DNA from: Phycisphaerae bacterium
GTDB taxonomy: Bacteria > Planctomycetota > Phycisphaerae > UBA1845
NCBI GenBank assembly: GCA_024102815.1
Contig: JAGFJJ010000046.1
Span: 124,001-188,000 of the forward strand
Direction: 5' to 3'
DNA length: 64,000 nucleotides
In this document: one piece after another, positions 1 to 8,361 of the stretch
Layout: every line of letters begins with the position of its first letter
How positions within the stretch are numbered: position 1 is the first letter of the stretch
The notes under the pieces: model-generated
Told to the model about the DNA's origin: nothing
Database searches by the model: none
What the model saw: only the letters and a program-made list of their open reading frames with translations
Made by a program: the position numbers and the translations under genes

Positions 1-669
1 CGGGTGTCGCGGCGTTTCGTTGTCGTATGCGAAACCGGGACCCTCGTGCCCGATCTGCCGCTGCGCTTCCGGATAAGTGAACCAATCCATGGGAGGCACT
101 TGCGACTGTAAGGGCTTCACTCGCGTCCGATAGATGGGGCGCATGGGATTGACGGAGAGCACATTCTTGATGTCGGTCAGGATCAACTCCTGGTGCTGCT
201 GCTCATGATGCAGCCCGATTTGCACCAGGTTTCCGATCTGAACGAATTCCGAGGATTCGGCGCGGGCCAAGAGCCGTTCCATTCCGTCGTTCACATGATG
301 GCGATAGGCGTAGACCTGCTGGACCGTCGGGCGGCTGAGGTGGCCTCGACAGGGGCGAGGAAACTGTTCGCCGAGGCTGTTGTAGTACGAATTGAAAATA
401 TATGCATACGTGTCATCCAAGGGTCGATACGCCGCGTCATGCACTTTGAGGATAAGTGTTTCGAAGAACCAGCTAGTGTGCCCGAGATGCCATTTGGTGG
501 GGCTCACGTCCGGCATGGTTTGGACAACGTAGTCCTCGATGGCGAGGGGTTCGCAGATCCGCTCGGTCGTTTCTCGAATGCTCTTGAAGCGCTGCAACAA
601 TGCGGATGGCTCCAACCTGCTGGCAGACGGGCTAATTACCGGAGATTCCAGCGTCGATGTGCTCTTCAT
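1..669 (-). CDS. egtB: Ergothioneine biosynthesis protein EgtB, N-terminal part (partial)
   Basis: This is the non-heme iron sulfoxide synthase of ergothioneine biosynthesis, which joins a thiol donor to hercynine using oxygen. The 223 visible codons, read from an ATG at 669, cover the N-terminal DinB-like domain. Metal ligands typical of the family are visible: a WHLGHTSWFFE block (H61/H64) and the HHEQQHQE block, giving H155-x3-H159-x-E161. The start follows a GGGGGA ribosome site. The C-terminal formylglycine-enzyme-like domain lies beyond position 1, so the gene is cut by the window edge. The related ovothiol synthase OvoA shares the DinB domain and cannot be excluded from this fragment, though overall EgtB fits best. 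The next gene on the same strand upstream is an ABC importer of the class that includes ergothioneine uptake systems. Confidence 0.9.
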   Translation of the reverse strand, partial: MKSTSTLESPVISPSASRLEPSALLQRFKSIRETTERICEPLAIEDYVVQTMPDVSPTKWHLGHTSWFFETLILKVHDAAYRPLDDTYAYIFNSYYNSLGEQFPRPCRGHLSRPTVQQVYAYRHHVNDGMERLLARAESSEFVQIGNLVQIGLHHEQQHQELILTDIKNVLSVNPMRPIYRTRVKPLQSQVPPMDWFTYPEAQRQIGHEGPGFAYDNETPRHP

Positions 670-869
670 CGTGTGTCCCCCAGAGACCGGGACTGCCGTA
701 GCGGTCGGCGACGGGCGATTTCGTTAGGACTGATGATTACAGCGCGTGATACCGCGCCAGGCAATTATAGATAGGTTGTCCCCGAGATTGGCCCGCATCA
801 ACAATGATAACGGATGATACCGCGCAAAGGAGCGGCGTGCAAACGATCATTACAAGTCGAAAACGCCCA

Positions 870-2417
870 TTAGTTGGCGGTACGAAGTCGTAATCCCTTC
901 GAAACAAATGCGCGCTCGGCAATCTCAAATAACCCCTGCGCCACGAGCGCGAGCACGGCCGCAGGCAAAGCGCCCTCGAGAATGAGCGCGTAGTTATTCA
1001 AGCGGATACCCGTGAGGATTGGTTGGCCGTAACCGCCGGCACCGATCAGCGCACCGAGCGTCGCAAAGCCGATATTGATCACGGCCGCCGTCTTGACACC
1101 CGCCAGAATGGTGCGCGCCGCTATCGGCAGTTCAATGCGCAGAAGTCGCGCCCTCCTGGTCAAGCCCAAGGCATCGGCGGATTCGCGCAGCGATGGCGAT
1201 ACGTCCTGGAGCCCAGCGTAGACATTGCGCACGAGCGGGAGCAGGCTGTACAGAAACAAGGCCACAATCGCCGGCGGTGATCCGACGCGTCCCAATGGCT
1301 TGATCAGGAGCACGAGCAGCGCGAGCGACGGAATTGTCTGGATGATCCCGACGGTTCCGAGGATGACCTGACCGCCCCGTGGCCGGCGCGCCGCCAGAAT
1401 GCCGAGGGGAATCCCGACGACGATCGCGGCTGCGAGGGAAACAAGGACCAATGTAAGGTGCTCCTTCGTGCGTTGCGCGATGCGCTGCCACGGCGTCTGC
1501 ACGCGAACAGACATCTCCAGCCCCAAGGAATCAGCCAGAAACTCGGCGGCAACCTTGCGGTCCGGCTCCCCATCAATGGTCACACGGGCGTTGAGCCGCC
1601 GCATGGTGCTCGCATCAATCCGGCCTTCGATCCGCCGAAGTGAGGCGATCACTTCCGGCGCGCGGAGTTCAAGGTCCTTGCGGTAGAGATACACGGCATC
1701 ATAAACGGGAAAATGGGCGAGGTTGTCCCCCAGTAGCACGACATCGAACTGCCGAATACGGGCGTCGGTGGAATACACGTCGATAACGTCAATGGAGCCC
1801 TCCGCCAAGGCGGAGTAGGCCAGATCGTGGTTCATGCCACGAACATCCCGCTGAGGGAGCCCGTAGTGATCGCGGAGGCTCGGCCACCCGTCCGCACGAT
1901 CCATGAATTCGTTGCTGAATCCGAAACGGAGATCGGGGTATCCCGCCAGATCGCTGATGTTACGAAGACCCAGGCTCTCAGCGATATCCCGTCGCGTACC
2001 GATTTCGTACGTGTTGTTAAATCCGATCGGGCGCGTGATGCCGATGCCGTAATCGTCCAGTGCGGAAACCAGTTGCGCGTCATTGTCAAGCTCGAGTCGC
2101 GACAGCGTTTCCTGACGAATTGTGCCCGTGTAGTCGGGGTAAATATCGATCTCCCCGAGTCGCAAAGCCTCCCAGAGAATGCGTGTTCCGCCGAGAGCCT
2201 TGCGATGCAACACGTCCGCACCGCCGTTGCGAACAAGCAGCGCGGCAATGTCGCCGAGGATGACGGACTCCGTAAACGTCTTCGAACCGATGCGGATAGT
2301 CGGCGCGGGCGAGACTGCTTCGTCGCGAGAATTCTGCGCACGGACCGGGATGGCGGCCAATATTCCGGCAAAGGTGGCGAAAAGAAACGGCGGGAACGCG
2401 GGCCGGACTTGCTTCAT
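870..2417 (-). CDS. OpuC/EgtU-type ABC importer, substrate-binding protein fused to permease
   Basis: This 515-aa protein takes up a quaternary-amine or betaine-like compound. A signal peptide (residues 1-27) is followed by an OpuAC/ProX-type binding domain (about 38-300, starting TIRIGSKTFTESVILGD and with the IYPDYTGTI block). A permease domain (about 310-515) then carries the EAA-type loop ADALGLTRRARLLRIELP. The order is binding protein then permease, whereas the better-known fusions (OpuA of lactic bacteria, EgtUC) place the binding domain at the C-terminus. Its ATG overlaps the stop of the ATPase gene by ATGA, so the two are co-translated. The substrate is not shown by sequence: glycine betaine/choline is the default guess, while the adjacent egtB makes ergothioneine or a related betaine plausible. 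Confidence 0.88.
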   Translation of the reverse strand: MKQVRPAFPPFLFATFAGILAAIPVRAQNSRDEAVSPAPTIRIGSKTFTESVILGDIAALLVRNGGADVLHRKALGGTRILWEALRLGEIDIYPDYTGTIRQETLSRLELDNDAQLVSALDDYGIGITRPIGFNNTYEIGTRRDIAESLGLRNISDLAGYPDLRFGFSNEFMDRADGWPSLRDHYGLPQRDVRGMNHDLAYSALAEGSIDVIDVYSTDARIRQFDVVLLGDNLAHFPVYDAVYLYRKDLELRAPEVIASLRRIEGRIDASTMRRLNARVTIDGEPDRKVAAEFLADSLGLEMSVRVQTPWQRIAQRTKEHLTLVLVSLAAAIVVGIPLGILAARRPRGGQVILGTVGIIQTIPSLALLVLLIKPLGRVGSPPAIVALFLYSLLPLVRNVYAGLQDVSPSLRESADALGLTRRARLLRIELPIAARTILAGVKTAAVINIGFATLGALIGAGGYGQPILTGIRLNNYALILEGALPAAVLALVAQGLFEIAERAFVSKGLRLRTAN

Positions 2418-3166
2418 GAAGCTGCCTTTCCCATGTTGGAAAGCGGGCTTCGCTGAGCGTTGATGAACGCCTCGACGAAGTCATCTTCGGGACAGTTGAC
2501 GAGATCTTCGAACACGCCCTGCTGCACGATCCGTCCCTCCCGCATCAGCACGATCTTATCGCCGAAGAAGCCCGCCTCACCCATGTCATGCGTAACGAGA
2601 ACAACCGTGCGGCGCAGGGCTCGAAAGATGTCCCGCAATTCTCGCTGAAGCTCGGCGCGAATCATGGGATCGAGCGCCCCCAGCGGTTCGTCCAGCAACA
2701 AAAAATCGGGGTCGAGCATCAACGCCCGCATCAGGCTCACTCTTTGTCGCTGGCCACCGGATAGCTCGGCCGGATAACGACTCAGGGCACTCGCCGGAAA
2801 ATGCGTCAATGCAACCAAATCCGCCATGCGTTCCGCGATTTGTTTCTGATTCCACCGAAGGTAACGCGCCATCAGCGAAATGTTCTTCCGCGCGGTAAGG
2901 TGCGGAAACAATCCGCCGTCCTGGATCACGTACCCCATTCGGCGCCGCATCTCAAGGACGTTCTGATGGGTCAATGGTGCTCCGTTGACGCGGACTTGCC
3001 CCGTGTCAGGCTCGATGAGCCCGTTGATCAGGCGGAGAATTGTGGACTTGCCGCACCCGCTGGGGCCGATGAGAACCGTCGTGCGTCCGTCCTCGGCCAG
3101 GAGATCGGTACGTTCCAACGCCCGCGTGGTACCGAATCGTTTTGAAGCGCCCACCAGTTCCAGCAT
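2414..3166 (-). CDS. ABC transporter ATP-binding protein (OpuCA/EgtV-like)
   Basis: This 250-aa ATPase energises the importer encoded next to it. It has a Walker A motif (GPSGCGKST), a Q-loop (YVIQDGGLFPHLT), the signature LSGGQRQRVS, a Walker B with the following DEPLGALD, and the switch histidine in LVTHD. It stops soon after the nucleotide-binding domain, so the C-terminal CBS domains found in many osmoprotectant ATPases are absent. That argues against simple ionic-strength gating of the OpuA kind. An open frame continues upstream to 3559, but the ATG at 3166 is preceded by GAGAAGG and begins the conserved MLELVGASKRF sequence, so it was chosen. The stop overlaps the next start by four bases (ATGA). 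Confidence 0.9.
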   Translation of the reverse strand: MLELVGASKRFGTTRALERTDLLAEDGRTTVLIGPSGCGKSTILRLINGLIEPDTGQVRVNGAPLTHQNVLEMRRRMGYVIQDGGLFPHLTARKNISLMARYLRWNQKQIAERMADLVALTHFPASALSRYPAELSGGQRQRVSLMRALMLDPDFLLLDEPLGALDPMIRAELQRELRDIFRALRRTVVLVTHDMGEAGFFGDKIVLMREGRIVQQGVFEDLVNCPEDDFVEAFINAQRSPLSNMGKAAS

Positions 3167-3441
3167 GCGAAGCCCTTCTCTGTTGCGCCGGCCACGCCGA
3201 GAAGTCGCATGCAGACCGACTGGGCTGTTTGGATTTCTTCTGATGTCGCGGCGATGGCCGCCAGTTCGTATCTGGCAATGCTCATGGTACGCGAGATCAA
3301 GCGTAGGCACCACATGATCGGACTTGCGCGGCACGCTCGAGCTGACCCGTATTTTAGAATCAACAAGGGAAAGTTGGGGCGTTTGTGCGGGCTGAGCATT
3401 CGGCCCGGCGACGTCCATGCGCCGACAAGGTGCCTCCGCTC

Positions 3442-3448
3442 GGAGGGG
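3442..3448 (+). promoter_or_regulatory. Strong ribosome binding site deciding the start of the PKD lipoprotein
   Basis: GGAGGGG lies 5 nt before the ATG at 3454. It favours that start over the in-frame start at 3385, which would put 23 extra residues in front of the signal peptide. The 287 bp between 3167 and 3453 separate divergent genes and must hold both promoters, but no clear promoter boxes were recognised. Confidence 0.6.
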
Positions 3449-3453
3449 ACAGA

Positions 3454-5649
3454 ATGGGCCTGTTATCGCAACGGGTTCGGAAATACACTTCGTGGCCATC
3501 ACGATTGCGGCGACCTGTTCTTGCCGCCCTGCTCTGCGCTGGATGTAGTGTCCCGACAACGCTGCCTGACTTGAATCGTCCTCCGGATTCGTTGAATCCG
3601 CCGCAGAATGAAGAACAAGTTATCGAACCTGCAGGTATCATCAACGAATGGCCGGTGGAATTGACGTTCCAAGCGTCCCGGGCGTTCTGCTGCGATCGCC
3701 TGGCGATCGAATTCGCCCCGATACCTGAGCCGACAACGCTTCCCATCGGCCTTGAATGCCGATGGGATTTCGGCGACGGACGCTCGGCAGAGGGATGTAG
3801 CGCTGCGCACGCGTATTCCTGGCCGGGCAACTACAGCGTCGCGCTCACTCTTAGGGCTCCGGATTACGACACGGTCGAGATTCGACAACGGCTGGAACTC
3901 TCCGGCGATTCCGAACCAATCACGACACCGGAGGCCGAAGCTCCGTCGACTATTGCGGTAAGCGCAGGACCTGACCAGTTCGTGACCGCGGGAGACACGG
4001 TACGACTCAGTGCCACGGTTACAACCGAGGACACTGCACCGATCCGGTACCGCTGGCAACAGACTTACGGTCCGGAGGTTACCCTCAGCTCCCCGACGAC
4101 CTCTAGTCTCTCTTTCGCGGCGCCATTTGCAGACGTACAGCATGCGTATGGATTCCGAATCACAGCCGTGCAGAATAACGAGGTTGCGGATGACGTGGTC
4201 TCCATCACGGTGTTTCCGAAGAGCGACAACCCGGCCGATCCAGCCGACCCGGTCGATCCCGCCGAAGTCGTTCGACCGATCATCGTTGATGCCGGACCGG
4301 ATCGTACGGTGACGCCGGGTACCACCGTACGGATAACGGCACAAGTTGCCACAGAGTCGTCCGCACCGATTCACTACGCATGGCGGCAGACGTCCGGCCC
4401 TTCCATTCTGCTTGACGGAGCCGACCGCAACTCGATTTCATTCGTTCCGCCTCCGGCCGGCAGTCGGCTTGTTTACGTATTCCGTGTAACGGCAACGCAG
4501 GGAGAGCAGTTTGATGACGATACGGTAAGCGTCGCAGTGAGTCCGGCCGAGTCGGGCCGAGGCGTGATGTTTGTCGAGCAGCCGCGTGGTGCGCAGCCGG
4601 CGGGAGAGGCGGAGGTAACCTGGATGTTCTGGCAGGGTGTACAGCCGAGCGAAGTCACGCTCCTGCTCGATTGCTGTGAGTGCCGTGACACGGAAATCCC
4701 CGCCGACGGCCCGAACAACCAAGGACTCTACAGCGCGACGATCGAGATTCCTGCCGGCCGAACGGTTTGGTACAGTGTCTTCTATTCGGTCAATGGTGTC
4801 CGATACCGAAGTCAGTCCAATTACATCAACCCGCCAAGCGGCAATCCGCCGGGACCGCCGGCTCCGGTGATCTGGTCGTTTGATCGCCAGTACGACCCGA
4901 ACATTCTCGAAGACGCGCTATCCTCGGGACAGATTACGCACGTGTTTCTTTTCGGCGGCGATTTCGTCGAGCAAGCATTCGATGATCCCGAAGTGCTCAA
5001 CGCAATTCGGATATGCCGGGAATATGGTGCCCAAGTGATCTGGTCGAGGCAGTTGTGGCATAACTTCCACGAATTTCAGGGCATGGACGAGGTCTTCGAT
5101 CCGGAGTTCTATATTGCCGCCATCGAGCAGGTGCAAGGGGAGGCGACGGCGTTGGGTGCCGACTACACCGCGCTGGATTGTGAGGCCTACAGCAATGTCC
5201 CGCTGGATGACTATCTTTCCAACCCGATTCCACCGGCAGATTACGAGCGGATGAGCCAAGCCATCACGCTCGCGGCAGCGGGAGCCCACGTTGATTTTGT
5301 CATACCGTCCGGTTCGCATGGCGCCGCTTATCATCCCAACAACCTTTATGGCCTGCTTGGGAGGACGCGAATTGCCTCGAGCACGTACTACGACGCTCCA
5401 CACAAGAACTGCCGGATAACCTATGAGTACGAGATCTTCGCCGCTTTCGTCCACTTGTCCACGGAACGTCCGGACAACGGCCTGTACCCCTACTTTCTGA
5501 TCCGGAATGTCCTGGACCGGCGATATCTTTGGAGTGCGTCCGACGGCGCGCCGACCAACGTCAATGGGCTCTTCCTCTATACGGGATACGAGTCGGATGC
5601 CCGGCAGGTGGCACACACGTTATCGACACTGACACCGGCTACGCCGTAG
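3454..5649 (+). CDS. Lipoprotein with PKD/Ig-like repeats and an unidentified C-terminal domain
   Basis: A 731-aa exported protein. It starts with a basic n-region and a lipobox (LLCAGC), so it is probably lipid-anchored. Around residue 104 is the PKD hallmark WDFGDG. Two tandem Ig/PKD-like repeats follow (about 167-255 and 275-365), both built as AGPD...VT.G..VR...A.V.TE..API.Y.W.QT.GP. A third beta-rich segment (about 370-465) has a CCEC cluster. The last about 260 residues (starting near PVIWSFDRQYD) alternate hydrophobic strands and helices and contain ALDCEAYSN, which suggests a TIM-barrel hydrolase-like fold. That is an inference, as I do not recognise the family. It is divergent from the ABC operon and probably works at the cell surface. 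Confidence 0.75.
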   Translation: MGLLSQRVRKYTSWPSRLRRPVLAALLCAGCSVPTTLPDLNRPPDSLNPPQNEEQVIEPAGIINEWPVELTFQASRAFCCDRLAIEFAPIPEPTTLPIGLECRWDFGDGRSAEGCSAAHAYSWPGNYSVALTLRAPDYDTVEIRQRLELSGDSEPITTPEAEAPSTIAVSAGPDQFVTAGDTVRLSATVTTEDTAPIRYRWQQTYGPEVTLSSPTTSSLSFAAPFADVQHAYGFRITAVQNNEVADDVVSITVFPKSDNPADPADPVDPAEVVRPIIVDAGPDRTVTPGTTVRITAQVATESSAPIHYAWRQTSGPSILLDGADRNSISFVPPPAGSRLVYVFRVTATQGEQFDDDTVSVAVSPAESGRGVMFVEQPRGAQPAGEAEVTWMFWQGVQPSEVTLLLDCCECRDTEIPADGPNNQGLYSATIEIPAGRTVWYSVFYSVNGVRYRSQSNYINPPSGNPPGPPAPVIWSFDRQYDPNILEDALSSGQITHVFLFGGDFVEQAFDDPEVLNAIRICREYGAQVIWSRQLWHNFHEFQGMDEVFDPEFYIAAIEQVQGEATALGADYTALDCEAYSNVPLDDYLSNPIPPADYERMSQAITLAAAGAHVDFVIPSGSHGAAYHPNNLYGLLGRTRIASSTYYDAPHKNCRITYEYEIFAAFVHLSTERPDNGLYPYFLIRNVLDRRYLWSASDGAPTNVNGLFLYTGYESDARQVAHTLSTLTPATP

Positions 5650-5811
5650 CGTCGGCTGACGGACGCCCGCCGTGGCGTTATGATCTGCCAGCGCCGCGAC
5701 GACGCAAGACACACGGCATACGAACAGGCGCGAGGGTTTCGCATCATCCTGTTTCGTGTAGAAATCAAAACTGGATGAATCTGCGAGAATGTAGATTCAG
5801 CGCGGAGCGAT

Positions 5812-6984
5812 ATGAGGCTCGGCATTTATCACGGACCGCTGTTCAAGGGGCAGAACGGCTACGAGACGTACGGCCCTTACGCGCGATACCTTGAGGAATT
5901 TTCGCGGCACTTCGAAGAACTGACCATCTTCGCCCCGGTTGCAACGAGCGAGACCGATTACCGCGGCTGTTTGATACACGCCCCCAATGTCCGTATCGTC
6001 GACCTTCCGGACTTCCGCACGCACATCCAAGCTACGTGGCATCTCCCGAAGCTCTACGGAATATTCCGGCGCGAAATTGGACGCGTCGATGCGATCAACT
6101 GCCGCAACACGGCTCCATACGGGTATCTGCTCTATTTTCTCGGTCGGCGACGACGAACGCCGTTCATGTACCACTTCACGTCTGACCCGTGGGAGGTGCT
6201 CCGCGTCGGCGAGCGGTATCGTGGGCTCTACGGACGATTCGCGCGAATGGCGTACCGATTTGACTTCGCCATTCAGACGCGCGTAATGCGACGCACCTGG
6301 TCAGTGATCAACGGGCGGGCGGTGTGCAAGAGGCTGAGCAAGATCACGGATCGCATGGAACCGATCGTCTCGAGCACTTTCAGCCAAGAACAGATTGTCG
6401 AGCGTACGGACTACCAGCTCCACCAGCCTCCGCGACTGCTGTACGTTGGATACCTGAAGCACATGAAGGGGCTGGGACACCTATTGGACGCAGTGAAAAT
6501 TCTCTATGGGCGCGGCAAGTTTGTCGAACTTCGATTGGTGGGTGCAGGTCCGGAGGAACGGTGGCTGCGCGACCGCGCATCGACACTCCAAATCGCAGAT
6601 CGGGTAAATTTCCGTGGCTATATCCCAATGGGTGGCTCCTTATACGCCGAATATGATGAAGCCGACCTTTTCGTTTTTCCGTCCTTATCGGAGGGCAGCC
6701 CGCGTGTTGTGTTGGAAGCCCTGGCCCGGGGTCTGCCGGTGATCTCCACCGGCGTGGGCAGCGTGCCCGACCTGATTCGAACGGGAGAAACAGGCTTGCT
6801 TGTTCCCTGCGCTGACGCGACGGCGATCGCCGATGCGATCAGTCGATACATCAGCGACGAAGCCCTGCGAGCGCGGTGCGGGCGGGCGGGTCAAGCCGTC
6901 GCTCGGGAACACACACTCGAGAAATTTATCGGTACGCTCGCGAGGCGATTGCAACAACTTTACCGCGATCGGAATACGCGATGA
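5812..6984 (+). CDS. Glycosyltransferase family 4 (GT-B)
   Basis: A 390-aa retaining-type glycosyltransferase that probably adds a sugar from a nucleotide sugar to a surface glycan or lipid. The C-terminal half shows the GT4 donor-binding block: LLYVGYLKHMKGLGHLLDA, LVGAGPEERWLRD, then FVFPSLSEGSPRVVLEALARG with the E-x7-E pair, and GLLVPCADATAIADAI. The N-terminal acceptor domain starts MRLGIYHGP and includes the GQNGYETYGPYARYLEEF region. The start has GGAG a few bases upstream. Its stop overlaps the next glycosyltransferase gene by ATGA, so the two are made together. The acceptor and sugar cannot be read from the sequence. Confidence 0.88.
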   Translation: MRLGIYHGPLFKGQNGYETYGPYARYLEEFSRHFEELTIFAPVATSETDYRGCLIHAPNVRIVDLPDFRTHIQATWHLPKLYGIFRREIGRVDAINCRNTAPYGYLLYFLGRRRRTPFMYHFTSDPWEVLRVGERYRGLYGRFARMAYRFDFAIQTRVMRRTWSVINGRAVCKRLSKITDRMEPIVSSTFSQEQIVERTDYQLHQPPRLLYVGYLKHMKGLGHLLDAVKILYGRGKFVELRLVGAGPEERWLRDRASTLQIADRVNFRGYIPMGGSLYAEYDEADLFVFPSLSEGSPRVVLEALARGLPVISTGVGSVPDLIRTGETGLLVPCADATAIADAISRYISDEALRARCGRAGQAVAREHTLEKFIGTLARRLQQLYRDRNTR

Positions 6985-8225
6985 AGGTATGGCTCATCAA
7001 CCCGTTTGACCCGTTACCTGGCGAGAAAGAGCAACTCGGGCGGTACGGCCATTTGGCATACGCCCTGCGAGATGCGGGCCATGAAGTCACGTGGTGGTCA
7101 AGCGACTTCTCGCATCGCTTTAAGCGGAACGTAGACGCCGCAGCGATTCGGTCAGCTGCGAATGCCCGTGGTATGGATATACGCCTTGTACCGACGCCCC
7201 GCTACTCCAAGAACATATCGCTTGCTCGCCTCAAGAGCCATGCGGCGTATGCGCGGGAATTTGCGCGCACCGCTGTGATGGAACCCAAGCCTGACATTAT
7301 TCTGGCAAGTTCTCCACCGCTCGGGTCCGCGGCCGAGGCGGCGAAGATTGGCAAGGACATGGGAATCTCGACGGTAATCGATATTCAGGATCAGTGGCCC
7401 GACAATTTCAGAAGACTGTTCCCGAAGCCACTGCGGTGGCTTGGCGGTCTCTTGCTGTCGCGCCAATATTCGATGGAGCGCCACGCGTATCGCCTTGCCA
7501 AGGGAATTGTCGGCGTGGCGGAAGGCTATGTTCGACGCGGGATCACGGTCGGCGGCCTCAAAGAACACCGGGGCGTCTTCCCGCTCGGCGTAACGCTCGA
7601 TGAAGTAGACGCGACTGTCGCAGCAGGTAGGAAAAAATACGGCGGCAAGTGGCAAAAAGGGAAAGATGAAATCTGGTTCCTCTATTCCGGCAGCCTCAGT
7701 CATGCATATGATTTCCTCACGATTGTCAGGGCTGCTATCCAATGCCAGGAGAAGTTCGGCACGCGTGCTCGTTTCTTCCTCTCGGGTCGGGGAGAGCTGT
7801 CGACGGAGGCGGAGCGAATCGTTCACGAAAACAATCTGTCAAATGTTACGCTGACCGGGTTTCTGGAGTTCGAAGAGTGGGTGTGCCTGCTCTCGCAAGC
7901 TGATGCCGGATTCAATGCTTCGTTTCCGCATGCCCTGATCTATTTCCCAAACAAGATTTTTTATTACATGGCTGCCGGCGCGGCGATTCTCAACACGATC
8001 CCCGGAGAATGCGCCGAACTTGTGGAGCGCGAAGGCTGCGGGCTCAACTATCGGGCCGGTGACGCTGAAGACTGTTTTCGCACGATCGCGCGACTAATGG
8101 ACGATCCCACTGAAGCGCATCGCATGGGGAAAGCGTCGCGCCGTCTGGCCGAAACGCGATACGATCGAGCGATCATCTCCGCCGCTTTCGTGCGCTTTCT
8201 GGAAGGTGTCGTGAACCGGGGATAG
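6981..8225 (+). CDS. Glycosyltransferase family 4, WbuB-like (GT-B)
   Basis: A 414-aa protein starting MKVWLINPFDPLPGEKEQLGRYGHLAYAL, resembling N-acetylfucosaminyl- or other WbuB-type glycosyltransferases of O-antigen and capsule clusters. The donor half is recognisable: WFLYSGSLSHAYDFLTIV, ARFFLSGRGELSTEAERI, LTGFLEFEEWVCLLSQADAGF, then a short ALIYFPNKIFYYMAAGAAILN segment in place of the usual E-x7-E loop. An open frame extends upstream to 6876, but the ATG at 6981 overlaps the preceding stop (ATGA) and begins the conserved domain, so it was chosen. With the previous gene it forms a two-step glycan assembly pair. No flippase, polymerase or sugar-nucleotide genes are in view. Confidence 0.87.
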   Translation: MKVWLINPFDPLPGEKEQLGRYGHLAYALRDAGHEVTWWSSDFSHRFKRNVDAAAIRSAANARGMDIRLVPTPRYSKNISLARLKSHAAYAREFARTAVMEPKPDIILASSPPLGSAAEAAKIGKDMGISTVIDIQDQWPDNFRRLFPKPLRWLGGLLLSRQYSMERHAYRLAKGIVGVAEGYVRRGITVGGLKEHRGVFPLGVTLDEVDATVAAGRKKYGGKWQKGKDEIWFLYSGSLSHAYDFLTIVRAAIQCQEKFGTRARFFLSGRGELSTEAERIVHENNLSNVTLTGFLEFEEWVCLLSQADAGFNASFPHALIYFPNKIFYYMAAGAAILNTIPGECAELVEREGCGLNYRAGDAEDCFRTIARLMDDPTEAHRMGKASRRLAETRYDRAIISAAFVRFLEGVVNRG

Positions 8226-8361
8226 GAGAAACCCCCAAGCGAGCCTTCGCGTCCGTTCGACTGGCCACCAATCGAATCTTACGCACGGGACGATACACAG
8301 TACACGCGGGTGATCCTCGGAGAATTTGCATGGGGATGCCGTCTGACGCGCGAGGTTCAGA

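Noticed and set aside
6876-6980. Upstream extension of the second glycosyltransferase frame
   Set aside because: It lies inside the first glycosyltransferase gene; the ATGA overlap and the conserved MKVWLINPFD start place the true start at 6981.
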